Assembly (NCBI GenBank): GCA_029256705.1
Contig: JAQSXK010000001.1
Span: 124,001 to 188,000 of the forward strand
Length of the DNA: 64,000 nucleotides
DNA from: Clostridia bacterium
GTDB lineage: Bacteria; Bacillota; Clostridia; TANB77; CAG-465
Reading direction: 5' to 3'
In this document: positions 1 through 9,441 of the stretch, piece by piece
How positions within the stretch are numbered: position 1 is the stretch's first letter
How the letters are laid out: each line of letters opens with the position of its first letter
The notes under the pieces: generated by a model
Told to the model about the DNA's origin: nothing
Database searches by the model: none
What the model saw: the letters and a program-made list of their open reading frames with translations, nothing else
Program-made: the position numbers and the translations under genes

Positions 1-621
1 TTCAACAAAAGGATATATTCTATATATATGAGCTGGCAATTGTCCCATCATTATATAATTAGTATTGAATATTCCATTAAATATAGCCATAACAAATACT
101 ATTAAGTTACCTGTGACATATGCTTTTAATATATCTTTTTTATGTATTTTATACTTTAAAACAACCAATACATATATACTACTAAGTAGCATAAAATGAT
201 GACTAATTATGAACTGCCAAAATATTAGTCTATCATAATCAAATTTCAAGTCAGGCCATATTATTGCAGGTATGGGTCCTACAAAGGTAAAAAAGTATAT
301 TATACTATACAATTTTCTATTTCCGGTTATTAATACATACATAAATATATATCCCGTTATGAAACAAAAATGTAATGGTAAATCTAATCTCCAATCATAG
401 GTTTTAAGTATTATTTTAGATATATAATATACTGACATATTAATAAATAAAATAGCTGCTAAAATGTATCTAATGTTCTCTTTAAATTTTAAAGTTCTTA
501 ATTTATCCTTATATTTAAAAATGAGTAATGCTATAACAACAGTAGTTACGGATAAAAATATATGCATTGGTCCAAATAGTACAAATGGGGTACCACCAAT
601 CTCAGTAAAAAATTCTTTCAT
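1..621 (-). CDS. TIGR02206/YwaF-like integral membrane protein, C-terminus cut by window edge
   Basis: Minus-strand frame open from ATG at 621 to the edge: MKEFFTEIGGTPFVLFGPMHIFLSVTTVVIALLIF...LDLPLHFCFITGYIFMY...FNGIFNTNYIMMGQLPAHIYRIYPFVE; absent from the ORF track because it has no stop in the window; ggggaaataa upstream. Confidence 0.75.
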   Translation of the reverse strand, partial: MKEFFTEIGGTPFVLFGPMHIFLSVTTVVIALLIFKYKDKLRTLKFKENIRYILAAILFINMSVYYISKIILKTYDWRLDLPLHFCFITGYIFMYVLITGNRKLYSIIYFFTFVGPIPAIIWPDLKFDYDRLIFWQFIISHHFMLLSSIYVLVVLKYKIHKKDILKAYVTGNLIVFVMAIFNGIFNTNYIMMGQLPAHIYRIYPFVE

Positions 622-632
622 TTATTTCCCCT

Positions 633-3600
633 CTATTTCATCTTCATTGAAATAACCTTAGATATTCCATATTCCTCCATTGTAATACCATAAACTGTTT
701 TTGCCACTTCCATAGTACCTTTTCTATGTGTAATTACAATAAACTGTGTTTCTTTTGAATATTTTTTTATATATTCTGCAAATCTTTGAACATTAATATC
801 GTCCAAAGCTGCTTCTATTTCATCCAATATACAAAATGGAGGTGCTTTAATTTTAAGTATAGCAAATAGTAAAGCTGTAGCTGTAAGTGCTCTTTCACCA
901 CCAGATAAAAGCATCATACTTTGTAGTTTTTTACCTGGAGGCTGAACTTCAATTTCAATTCCAGATTCTAATATATTACTTTCATCTGTAAGTGTTAATG
1001 CTGCTTTACCACCACCAAATAATTCTGAAAAAGTTTCAGCAAAATTTTCATTAATTATTTTAAATTGTTTAGTAAATTGACTTTTCATAAGTGTTGTCAT
1101 ATTAGATATTAAATTTTCTAATTTTTGTTTGGTCTCATCTAAATCTTTCTTTTGAACAGTTATAAAATCATAACGAGCTTTTACATTATTATATTCTTCA
1201 ATTGATGATATGTCTACATCACCTAAGTTTTTTATTTCGTTTCTTAATTTTTCTGCATTTTTATTTATATTAGTCATATCTTCAATAACAGGTATTGAAT
1301 TATAATATTCTTTAGCTGATGATATAGTTAGTTCATATTCATCCCACATCTTATTTTTTAAACTATCTATTTCTATATCAAATTTAATTTTTCTATTTTC
1401 AACCTTAGATTTTTCTTCTTTAATTTTACCTATTTTATTAACACTTTCAAGCATTTTTAATTCTAATGTATCTTGCTTAACCATACAATCTTTTTTATCT
1501 AATTTTAATTTTTCAGATATATCTAAGTAATCTTGTTTAAATTTAACTAATTCCTTAGATTCATTTTCTAAATTTACTATATCTTGTTTTAAACTTATTA
1601 TTTCTTTTAAGTATTCCTCTTTTTGTTTATTTCTTCTATCTATACCTTCTTCAAAGTTGTTTATATCTGATTCTAATTTAGTTTTCATTTCATCAATAGA
1701 TAATGCACTTTCATCAAATGAAGAAAGTGATATTTTTAGATTAACTATATCTTCATTTAAGAAATTAATGTTTTGTTCTTTAGCTTTATTGTATCTAGTA
1801 TACTCTTCTACTTCTGAATTTAACTGTGTAATTTGATTATTTATGCTTGTCACATTATTATTTATTTCTTCAATACTTTTCAGTAATGTTTCATTTTCAT
1901 TTAAAAGCATAGTTTTCATTTCTTCAGACTTTAAATTATTTTCTTCAGATTTAGCTATGTCTTTTTTCACATTTTCAAGTTTTTCTGTATACGTAGCAAC
2001 TTGAGTACTAAGAACATCCTTTGAATTTTTCAAAACATTTAATTTTTCTTCTACATCTTTTAATTTTGGTATGATATGAGAAATTTCATCTTCATACTTA
2101 TCTTTTTCTTTTTCTTTTTTCTCAATTAATTTTTCAAGTGACTTAATCTTTTCATCTCTACCTATTAATCCAGAGGTTCTACTAGAAGTTTGTCCACCTG
2201 TTATACTTCCAGCTGGAGATATTACTTCACCATCTAATGTAACAATTCTTATTTGTCCTTTTGCTTTTGCATATATATAGTTTGCGCTATCTATATTATC
2301 TACTACTATACATTTATTTAAAGCAAGGTTTATAGCACTTTCAAATTTTTTATCAAATTTTACTAATGATACGGCACTACCTAAAAAGCCTTCGTATTGT
2401 TTATACTTATTTAAATCTTCATTTTCCGCTTTTTTAATGCTTGAAAGAGGTAAAAATGTTGCGCGACCATATGAATTGGTTTTTAAATATTCTATTAGAT
2501 GTTTTGCTTCCTCAGGGGTTTCAACAATTATATTTTGAAGAAAATTTCCTAAAGCAACCTCGATTGCTTTTTCATATTTTTCGTCTGTATTTATTGTAGT
2601 AGCAACTGTATCATAAACATTCTTAATATTATTTTCTTTAACATAATCTAATACACTTTTTACACTTTTAAAATATCCCTCATTTTCATTTTTTAAATTT
2701 GTTAAATATGAAAACTTTGATTTCATGCTCATAAGTTCTTCATTTAATATGTTTTCTTTTTTATTGATTTCACTTATTAATGTATTTTGAGTTTCTAAAT
2801 CTATATTATTTAAATTAATATCTTGATTAACTTTTGAAAGGTTAGCTATATTTTGATTTAATGTTTGTGTTATATCTTCTTTCTCCATAACTAATCTATC
2901 TTTTTCAAATACATGATTTCCAGATGATTTTTCTATATTTAAAATTTGTTTTTTATTTGATTCGATTGTAGCATTACTTGAAGATATTTCTAAATTATAG
3001 TTATTTATAATTTCTTCTAACTCTTCTATTTTGAGTTTAATCTCCTCAATATGTTCACCTTTTTCATCTAAAGTTTTCAATATATCTGCTAATGAATTTT
3101 CTTTATCCTTTAATTCATTTTCAAATTTCACTTTATTTAAATTTAAAGATTCTTTCTTTTGAATTTTAATTTGAATTTCATCATTTAATATGCTTATTTT
3201 TTTTAATTCTTCAGATATTTCATTTTCTATTCTAGAAATGTTTTCAGTATCATTTTGTATATTTAAAGTATTTAATTCTATTTTTGAATTTAATTTTTCA
3301 GAATTATTTTCAATTTCGAAATATTTAGCCTGACTTTCTTCTATCTTAAAATTAATTTCCTCTAATCTATCTTTTATATTTAATTTTGCTTTTTCAAGTT
3401 CTATAGCGTCTTTTTCTTCTAAGTTTATATCATTTTGAAAAATTTCTATTTTGCTATCTAAATCAGCAAGAATTGAAGCATTAGCTTTCAAACTATTTAA
3501 AAATATATTTACATCTAATTCTTTTAATTTATCTCTTAAATTTAAATACTTCTTTGCCTTTATACTTTTTTCTTCTAATGGAGCAATTGAATTTTCTATC

Positions 3601-4190
3601 TCACTCAATATATCATTAACTCTAGATAAATTAACATCTGTATTTTGCAATTTTTTCTCTGCTTCTTCTTTTCTAGTCTTGTATTTCATTATACCAGAAG
3701 CTTCTTCAAATATAGCTCGTCTTTCATCAGATTTATTAGATAAAATCTCATCTATTTTACCTTGTCCAATTATACTGTATCCATCTTTACCAATACCAGT
3801 ATCCATAAATAGTTCTTGGACATCTTTTAATCTACATTCATTAGAATTTATTAAGTAATTACTTTCACCTGTTCTATATACTCTTCTGGTTACTACAACT
3901 TCAGTATATTCTACTGGAAGGGAACAATCTGAATTATCCAAATATAACGAAACCTCTGCAAACCCAACTTTTTTTCTACTTTGAGTTCCAGAGAATATAA
4001 TATCTTCCATTTTACTTCCACGTAAAATTTTAGCACTTTGTTCTCCAAGTACCCATCTTACTGCGTCAGATATATTACTTTTACCACTTCCATTTGGTCC
4101 AACAATAGTAGTTATACCATCTAAAAAATCTATTTCCGTTTTACCAGCAAAAGATTTAAATCCTTGCATCTCAATCTTCTTTAATTGCAT
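633..4190 (-). CDS. smc: Chromosome segregation protein SMC
   Basis: Walker A GPNGSGKSN, hinge GSITGGQ, ABC signature LSGGERALTA, Walker B FCILDEIEAALDD, long coiled coils, 1185 aa. Confidence 0.98.
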   Translation of the reverse strand: MQLKKIEMQGFKSFAGKTEIDFLDGITTIVGPNGSGKSNISDAVRWVLGEQSAKILRGSKMEDIIFSGTQSRKKVGFAEVSLYLDNSDCSLPVEYTEVVVTRRVYRTGESNYLINSNECRLKDVQELFMDTGIGKDGYSIIGQGKIDEILSNKSDERRAIFEEASGIMKYKTRKEEAEKKLQNTDVNLSRVNDILSEIENSIAPLEEKSIKAKKYLNLRDKLKELDVNIFLNSLKANASILADLDSKIEIFQNDINLEEKDAIELEKAKLNIKDRLEEINFKIEESQAKYFEIENNSEKLNSKIELNTLNIQNDTENISRIENEISEELKKISILNDEIQIKIQKKESLNLNKVKFENELKDKENSLADILKTLDEKGEHIEEIKLKIEELEEIINNYNLEISSSNATIESNKKQILNIEKSSGNHVFEKDRLVMEKEDITQTLNQNIANLSKVNQDINLNNIDLETQNTLISEINKKENILNEELMSMKSKFSYLTNLKNENEGYFKSVKSVLDYVKENNIKNVYDTVATTINTDEKYEKAIEVALGNFLQNIIVETPEEAKHLIEYLKTNSYGRATFLPLSSIKKAENEDLNKYKQYEGFLGSAVSLVKFDKKFESAINLALNKCIVVDNIDSANYIYAKAKGQIRIVTLDGEVISPAGSITGGQTSSRTSGLIGRDEKIKSLEKLIEKKEKEKDKYEDEISHIIPKLKDVEEKLNVLKNSKDVLSTQVATYTEKLENVKKDIAKSEENNLKSEEMKTMLLNENETLLKSIEEINNNVTSINNQITQLNSEVEEYTRYNKAKEQNINFLNEDIVNLKISLSSFDESALSIDEMKTKLESDINNFEEGIDRRNKQKEEYLKEIISLKQDIVNLENESKELVKFKQDYLDISEKLKLDKKDCMVKQDTLELKMLESVNKIGKIKEEKSKVENRKIKFDIEIDSLKNKMWDEYELTISSAKEYYNSIPVIEDMTNINKNAEKLRNEIKNLGDVDISSIEEYNNVKARYDFITVQKKDLDETKQKLENLISNMTTLMKSQFTKQFKIINENFAETFSELFGGGKAALTLTDESNILESGIEIEVQPPGKKLQSMMLLSGGERALTATALLFAILKIKAPPFCILDEIEAALDDINVQRFAEYIKKYSKETQFIVITHRKGTMEVAKTVYGITMEEYGISKVISMKMK

Positions 4191-4330
4191 ATTATACCTC
4201 TTTATACATTTTAAATTTACTCCTTAATTATATTACAAATATACAAATAAATCAATAAATATGTGGTAAAATGCTATAAAATATCGCATTTTGTCGTATT
4301 TATATAATTAATTATAATTTTTTAGTATAT

Positions 4331-4360
4331 AAAAAAAATGTAATTTTATATACATTCTTT
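4331..4360 (-). terminator. Rho-independent terminator downstream of Cys-rich gene 1
   Basis: Minus strand AATGTA-tataaaat-TACATTTTTTTT. Confidence 0.6.
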
Positions 4361-4472
4361 AAACTATTAAAATTTTTACTTTCTATATGTAAGAAAAGTT
4401 ATTAAACTTTTCTTATATTACAAACGATTATCCAAAGTTGCCTAATTTACTATAATGTTTTTTTTAAAATAA

Positions 4473-4646
4473 TTAGTGTTTTTTACAACATGTCTCATGT
4501 TTTTCACAACATGTTTCATGTTTCTCACAGCATGTTTCATGTTTCTCACAACATGTTTCATGTTTCTCACAGCATGTCTCATGTTTCTCGCAGCATGGTC
4601 TACATGTAGGACAACATGATCTATTAAAATTTCGGTTACAGAACAT
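4473..4646 (-). CDS. Small Cys/His-rich heptad-repeat protein (57 aa)
   Basis: Not in ORF track. MFCNRNFNRSCCPTCRP(CCEKHET)x5 CCKKH*; strong SD taggaggg upstream; shared leader with the neighbouring gene. Confidence 0.85.
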   Translation of the reverse strand: MFCNRNFNRSCCPTCRPCCEKHETCCEKHETCCEKHETCCEKHETCCEKHETCCKKH

Positions 4647-4662
4647 ATATTATTTCCCTCCT

Positions 4663-4689
4663 ATATATTAGCGTTTACCGCTAATATAT
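4663..4689 (-). promoter_or_regulatory. 5'UTR hairpin immediately upstream of SD of Cys-rich gene 1
   Basis: ATATATTAGCG-gtaaa-CGCTAATATAT, 11-bp perfect stem; conserved at 5030-5056. Confidence 0.6.
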
Positions 4690-4745
4690 ATTATGTAATA
4701 TATATATTAATTGCTACACTTATCCAATCATAATTTCTATACTAT

Positions 4746-4776
4746 AAAAAAAGAATGTATTCTCATACATTCTTTA
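4746..4776 (-). terminator. Rho-independent terminator downstream of Cys-rich gene 2
   Basis: Minus strand AAAGAATGTATGAGAATACATTCTTTTTTT. Confidence 0.8.
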
Positions 4777-4838
4777 AGTAAATAATATATATACAACTTC
4801 TATGTAAGAAAAGCTTGGTAGCTTTTCTTTTATTGTAA

Positions 4839-5015
4839 TTAGTCTTCGTCTTCTTCTCTATAAGAATCGTTCTTAACAGGTCTTTGATTTAGACATTTAC
4901 AATAACATTTACAGTAGTCTTCTTTCCAATCGTGTTTACAAGGTTCGCATTTTTTAACTTCTGGTTTTTTTTCTTCGAAGCAGCAACCTTTGTTGTAATC
5001 TTGGTTGTATAACAT
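4839..5015 (-). CDS. Small Cys-rich protein (58 aa)
   Basis: Not in ORF track. MLYNQDYNKGCCFEEKKPEVKKCEPCKHDWKEDYCKCYCKCLNQRPVKNDSYREEDED*; SD aggaggt; leader near-identical to that of 4473-4646. Confidence 0.8.
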   Translation of the reverse strand: MLYNQDYNKGCCFEEKKPEVKKCEPCKHDWKEDYCKCYCKCLNQRPVKNDSYREEDED

Positions 5016-5029
5016 AATATTTACCTCCT

Positions 5030-5056
5030 ATATACTAGCGTTCACCGCTAATATAT
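5030..5056 (-). promoter_or_regulatory. 5'UTR hairpin upstream of SD of Cys-rich gene 2
   Basis: ATATATTAGCG-gtgaa-CGCTAGTATAT, one U-G wobble relative to copy at 4663-4689. Confidence 0.6.
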
Positions 5057-5099
5057 ATTATGTAATACATATATTAATTGCTACATATTATTTCAAAAC

Positions 5100-6344
5100 T
5101 TAATTTTTTTCCTTTGCAAAATGATGCAAAATTCCGTATATATATGTTGTTATAGGTATAGCAGAAATCATTCCTATGGTACCACATAAACCTCTTAATA
5201 TTTCAGATGCTATAAAATCTGAATTAACTATACTAACCAAGTTAAAATTATTAATCATATACAACATTATTAAAATTAATGATTCACCTACGTATGCAAG
5301 TATTAAAGTGTTTGACATTGTACCTATTGAATCTTTGCCAACATTTAAACCAGATTTTATTAAATCTTTTGTAGATATTTTACTAGATGTTTTAATTAAT
5401 TCATTCATAGTTGAAGCAATACTCATTGATATATCCATAGTAGCACCAACAGTTCCAATTATTATACCAGCGAAAAATAGTCCATATATATCTATTGACG
5501 TACCATTTGCTACGTATATAAGCATTTGTGCGTCTTCATTACTAAGTCCAGTTATACGAGCTAAATTTGAAATTATTATTGCTAATATAGCTGATACTAT
5601 AACTCCAGATACCGTACCTACTATTGCTACAAAAGATTTTGTTTTTATTCCACCAACTAAAATTAAGTTCACAACTGCTATAAAAATACATATTAGAATA
5701 GACATTAATATTGCACTATGACCACTCATTATAAGTGGAACTAATATATAAAATATAGCGTACAGTGTAATACCAAGTGATATAACGGTTCTTAAACCTT
5801 GTTTTCTACCAATTACTATTATTGTTGTAATAAATATTACAAGTACTATTATAAGATATGGCATTCTATCTACATCTTTTACAACAACAGTTTGATTTCC
5901 TTGACTATCTGTATTAAACATTACATATACAGTTCTTCCAACTTCTAATTCTTTACTTTCAGAGCTATCTAAAACTTGTAATATATATTCTGCCTCGTAT
6001 TCTTTATCTTTGTACTCTCCATCATCAATTATTTTCACTTTAACTTTTTGAAACTTCGAATCATCAAACTCAGTTTTATAAACAGAAATTTTTTGTAATA
6101 CTTTCGCTTTATAATCTTTTGAAGTCACAGAACTTCCGTTTGCTGTAGTATCTTCAGCATTTGTAACCTCACCACTTACTGTTGTACCTTCAGAAACAGC
6201 ATTTTCTTCTGGTGAAGTAAGTATAGTAACTTCTCCCGGATTCGTAGTTACAGGCTCTTTATTTGGATCATAGATGCCATATATACTATAAACTGAAACA
6301 AAAAGTACTACAATAATAACCAATATTTTTGTATATTTCTTCAT
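5100..6344 (-). CDS. YibE/F-like multi-TM protein
   Basis: N-terminal signal anchor, extracellular domain, then 7-8 TM with conserved GATMDISMSIASTMNEL...GLNVGKDSIGTMSNTLILAYVG. Confidence 0.9.
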   Translation of the reverse strand: MKKYTKILVIIVVLFVSVYSIYGIYDPNKEPVTTNPGEVTILTSPEENAVSEGTTVSGEVTNAEDTTANGSSVTSKDYKAKVLQKISVYKTEFDDSKFQKVKVKIIDDGEYKDKEYEAEYILQVLDSSESKELEVGRTVYVMFNTDSQGNQTVVVKDVDRMPYLIIVLVIFITTIIVIGRKQGLRTVISLGITLYAIFYILVPLIMSGHSAILMSILICIFIAVVNLILVGGIKTKSFVAIVGTVSGVIVSAILAIIISNLARITGLSNEDAQMLIYVANGTSIDIYGLFFAGIIIGTVGATMDISMSIASTMNELIKTSSKISTKDLIKSGLNVGKDSIGTMSNTLILAYVGESLILIMLYMINNFNLVSIVNSDFIASEILRGLCGTIGMISAIPITTYIYGILHHFAKEKN

Positions 6345-6357
6345 GATTTACTTCTCC

Positions 6358-6726
6358 TTATTCAATAACACGAACCAATTTTCCAGTTGCTTGTACAGGG
6401 TAACTTTCAGCAACAGGTCCTATAAATGTTACTTCCACTCTATCCCCAACTTTTAATTCGCTTATATCTATATTTTTGTTAACTGCTGGTTTGGTAATTA
6501 AAGTGTTTTCATTTATCCTAACTGAAGCTTTATCATTATATGTATCACTTTCAATTTTTCCTTCCACTAGTATTGACCCATTAGAACCATTTATATTAAT
6601 ATTTGTAATTGTACCTCTAATATCTATTCTAAAGTCTCCAGCTTTATCTATATAATTATTAAATACAATTATTGAAGACAGTAAAAAAATAATTAAAATA
6701 GTAGCAATTATAACATATCTTTTCAT
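6358..6726 (-). CDS. Membrane-anchored small beta-rich protein (YobA/DUF3221-like)
   Basis: Single N-terminal TM then ~90 aa OB-like domain with VGDRVEVTFIGPVAESYPVQATGKLVRV. Confidence 0.5.
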   Translation of the reverse strand: MKRYVIIATILIIFLLSSIIVFNNYIDKAGDFRIDIRGTITNININGSNGSILVEGKIESDTYNDKASVRINENTLITKPAVNKNIDISELKVGDRVEVTFIGPVAESYPVQATGKLVRVIE

Positions 6727-6749
6727 AAAAATATCCTCCTTTTTTCACA

Positions 6750-7631
6750 TTAACGATTTCTATTTTTTATATATAAAGCAAAGTCAATGAAAAAATCCGA
6801 GTTATATTCAAAACTTTTTGCTATTTCAATTGCTTCATTAATTAAATTGTCAAGAACTTCATTTGATTTTTCTATTCCATATACTGTAGCAAATGAGCAC
6901 TTTTTCATTTCTTTATCATTTCCAACAGGTTTTCCCATTAATTTTTCATCACCAATTTCAGATAATATATCGTCTTTTATTTGAAATGCAAAACCAATTT
7001 TATCTGCGTATTCAGTGAGATTATGAATATCCTTTTCATTTGCACCAGCTAATATTGCTCCTATTCTTACAGAAGCTCTTAAAAGGGCACCTGTTTTGTT
7101 TTGATGCATATACTCAAGAAGTTCATAAGGAATTTCCATACCTTCACAATCTATATCTACATATTCACCTGCTATCATTCTAAATACAGATTTAGAAAAC
7201 TCATTAAATGCTCTAAGTTTATTTTCTAAATTATTTGTATCTAGTAATGATTCACTTATTACCTCATATGCACCATTTAAAAGTCCATCTCCTGCAAGTA
7301 TAGCAGTACTTTCGTCAAACATTTTGTGATTAGTTGGTTTATTATGTCTAAAATCATCATTATCTATGGCTGGTAAATCATCATGTATTAAAGAAAAATT
7401 ATGAACCATTTCCATTGCAACAGCAAATGGAATTGCGTTTAAGTAATCCTCTTTAAATAACTTATACGTAGATATTATTAATATCGGTCTTAGCCTTTTT
7501 CCGCCAGCCATTAAACTATATTTCATTGATTCCAGCAATCTACGTTCAGGAACATTTTGTATAATAACAGAAGCATCTAAAAATTTATTAATTTCATCTA
7601 TATATTCTGAAATTTGATTTTTGAAATTCAT
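6750..7631 (-). CDS. ispA: Polyprenyl synthetase (farnesyl/geranylgeranyl diphosphate synthase)
   Basis: GGKRLRP, FARM LIHDDLPAIDND, SARM-region FQIKDDILSEIGD. Confidence 0.9.
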   Translation of the reverse strand: MNFKNQISEYIDEINKFLDASVIIQNVPERRLLESMKYSLMAGGKRLRPILIISTYKLFKEDYLNAIPFAVAMEMVHNFSLIHDDLPAIDNDDFRHNKPTNHKMFDESTAILAGDGLLNGAYEVISESLLDTNNLENKLRAFNEFSKSVFRMIAGEYVDIDCEGMEIPYELLEYMHQNKTGALLRASVRIGAILAGANEKDIHNLTEYADKIGFAFQIKDDILSEIGDEKLMGKPVGNDKEMKKCSFATVYGIEKSNEVLDNLINEAIEIAKSFEYNSDFFIDFALYIKNRNR

Positions 7632-7723
7632 GTATTACCTCCATTTTTTAAAATTATATCATAACTAAATACTTTTTACAAGGAGTATATTTAATCTAAA
7701 TTTGTTGAAACATAATGCATGTA

Positions 7724-7760
7724 AAAATAGTCTGACACAATTGATGCCAGACTATTTTTA
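7724..7760 (-). terminator. Rho-independent terminator
   Basis: AAAAATAGTCTG...CAGACTATTTTTAT inverted repeat. Confidence 0.7.
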
Positions 7761-7775
7761 TAATTTGAAATTAAA

Positions 7776-8348
7776 CTATATATTTTCAAAATATTGAACA
7801 ACTTGATTATACATATCTTTTCTATATTCATCAGTTCCAGAATTTATTCTATCTATTTGAAAATACTTTTCTGTTTGTATTGCACAAGTATTGAGTGTTC
7901 CACTTATAAACTGATTTTGAACAGGATTATTCAAATAATTATTATATACCTCACTTGGAGTTTCCATTGTAGTTATTACAACAGCCTTTTTATTTAAAAG
8001 TCCTTTCATACCTTGTTCAGTATGTGTATATGCAAATCCCTTAAGAAATACTTTATCTGTAAATCCTTTTAAAGTTGCAGGCATGCTACCCCACCAAATT
8101 GGGAAAGCAAAAACTAAAACATCTGCCTCTTTGATTTTATTTTGGTATTCATAAACTTTTTCATCAGCTGCCTCACCTTTAACAAAAACTTTTAAATCTT
8201 GACTTTCCATTACTGGATTAAAGTTATCTCCAACTAAATCTATTATTTCTACCTCATGTTTTTTATTTAAAGTATCTGCTATACTTTTTGTTAATTGTCT
8301 ATTAAAACTTTTCTCATATGGATGAGAATCTACTATTAAAAATTTCAT
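7776..8348 (-). CDS. NAD(P)H-dependent flavodoxin-like oxidoreductase (NQO1/MdaB type)
   Basis: DSHPYEKSFNRQL, ADVLVFAFPIWWGSMPATLKGFTDKVF. Confidence 0.85.
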   Translation of the reverse strand: MKFLIVDSHPYEKSFNRQLTKSIADTLNKKHEVEIIDLVGDNFNPVMESQDLKVFVKGEAADEKVYEYQNKIKEADVLVFAFPIWWGSMPATLKGFTDKVFLKGFAYTHTEQGMKGLLNKKAVVITTMETPSEVYNNYLNNPVQNQFISGTLNTCAIQTEKYFQIDRINSGTDEYRKDMYNQVVQYFENI

Positions 8349-8488
8349 ATTTTCACCTTTCCTCTTACATAATTTGAATATGTGATATACCTTTATTTTT
8401 ATACATTTATTAAAGTTTATACTTTACAACCTATATTTTATAATATTTTTAAAAATTAGTCAAGTATACCATTTTAAAATGATTAATT

Positions 8489-8827
8489 TTAATACATATC
8501 GATAGTTGTTAAATTTTTAATATATATTTCTAACAATTCATTTAAGTCTTCACTAAATTGCTTTGCATCTTTCTCTGTATTTTTTTCTAACTCCTCTATT
8601 ACTTCAAAAGTAAAAGAATCTGATCCATATTTATTCCAATCATTTTGTAATTTAATATTTATACAAGAATTTGTTTTTTTAGAAAACTCAAAACGATTCC
8701 TACTAGCCTCTATATCTGGAGCTGTAAAAATAAATATTTTATTTATTACGGTATTAGTTATCTTACAAATTCCACCTATTTGTTTTCTATTTTTATATTC
8801 ATTTATTATCTCTTTTTTATCCTGCAT
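8489..8827 (-). CDS. GIY-YIG-fold nuclease family protein
   Basis: GGICKITNTVINKIFIFTAPDIEASRNRFEFSKKTNSCIN...LQNDWNKYGSDSFTFEVIEEL pattern. Confidence 0.65.
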   Translation of the reverse strand: MQDKKEIINEYKNRKQIGGICKITNTVINKIFIFTAPDIEASRNRFEFSKKTNSCINIKLQNDWNKYGSDSFTFEVIEELEKNTEKDAKQFSEDLNELLEIYIKNLTTIDMY

Positions 8828-8828
8828 T

Positions 8829-9311
8829 TTAATATCCCATTTCTTTTAAAATTCTTGAAAGTACTCTTAGTCTTTCACCTATAAGTTCACTATCTTCACT
8901 TAATGCATTAGAAAATAACTTTATATCTTCATCTATTAAACTATTCTCTGTGCAAACTTCTACATTCATGGCATCACCTTGCAAACCTATTCGATCTATT
9001 AATTTATTTTCTTTATTATACATATCTTTAAATTTATATGAATCTTCTGCAAAATACTGTTTAGTTCTACAAACTAATATTGCTAAGTCTAAAACTCTGT
9101 GCATAGGTAACTCTTCAGATTGTCTTGACCATTTTTCTCCTGTATATCTCCATACTTTTGCAGATATATCTACTTTACCTCTATCATTCCACTGTGCAAG
9201 TCCTAAAGATAAACCTTTAGTATCTGTTTTATATGCACTTCTTCCATCTATATTTTCATAATTTTCACTCACAATAACTGGTTTATGTTTTAATGTTGTT
9301 GGTATTTTCAT
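8829..9311 (-). CDS. DUF6530-like protein
   Basis: ATG 1 nt from downstream gene; GLSLGLAQWNDRGKVDISAKVWRYTGEKWSRQSEELPMHRVLDLAILVCRT recognised from memory as DUF6530. Confidence 0.6.
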   Translation of the reverse strand: MKIPTTLKHKPVIVSENYENIDGRSAYKTDTKGLSLGLAQWNDRGKVDISAKVWRYTGEKWSRQSEELPMHRVLDLAILVCRTKQYFAEDSYKFKDMYNKENKLIDRIGLQGDAMNVEVCTENSLIDEDIKLFSNALSEDSELIGERLRVLSRILKEMGY

Positions 9312-9399
9312 ATTTTTTCTCCTTTTATTACATTTAGTAATTTACTAATTTACTAAATAACTAGATATATTATAATATATGATTTAGCATTTGTCAAGT

Positions 9400-9440
9400 A
9401 AAATAAAAATACTTACATTAATATGTAAGTATTTTTGTTT
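9400..9440 (-). terminator. Rho-independent terminator
   Basis: AAAAATACTTACATTAATATGTAAGTATTTTT. Confidence 0.7.
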
Positions 9441-9441
9441 T

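Noticed and set aside
3451-3858. Plus-strand ORF of 135 aa inside smc
   Set aside because: Antisense to a clear SMC coding region; composition artifact of AT-rich coding DNA.
4481-4620. Regular 21-nt repeats considered as a CRISPR or tandem-repeat array
   Set aside because: No spacers; period is 7 codons and third-position changes are synonymous, so it is coding repeat.
5176-5721. Plus-strand ORF of 181 aa
   Set aside because: Antisense to YibE/F-like gene, no SD and no recognisable protein.
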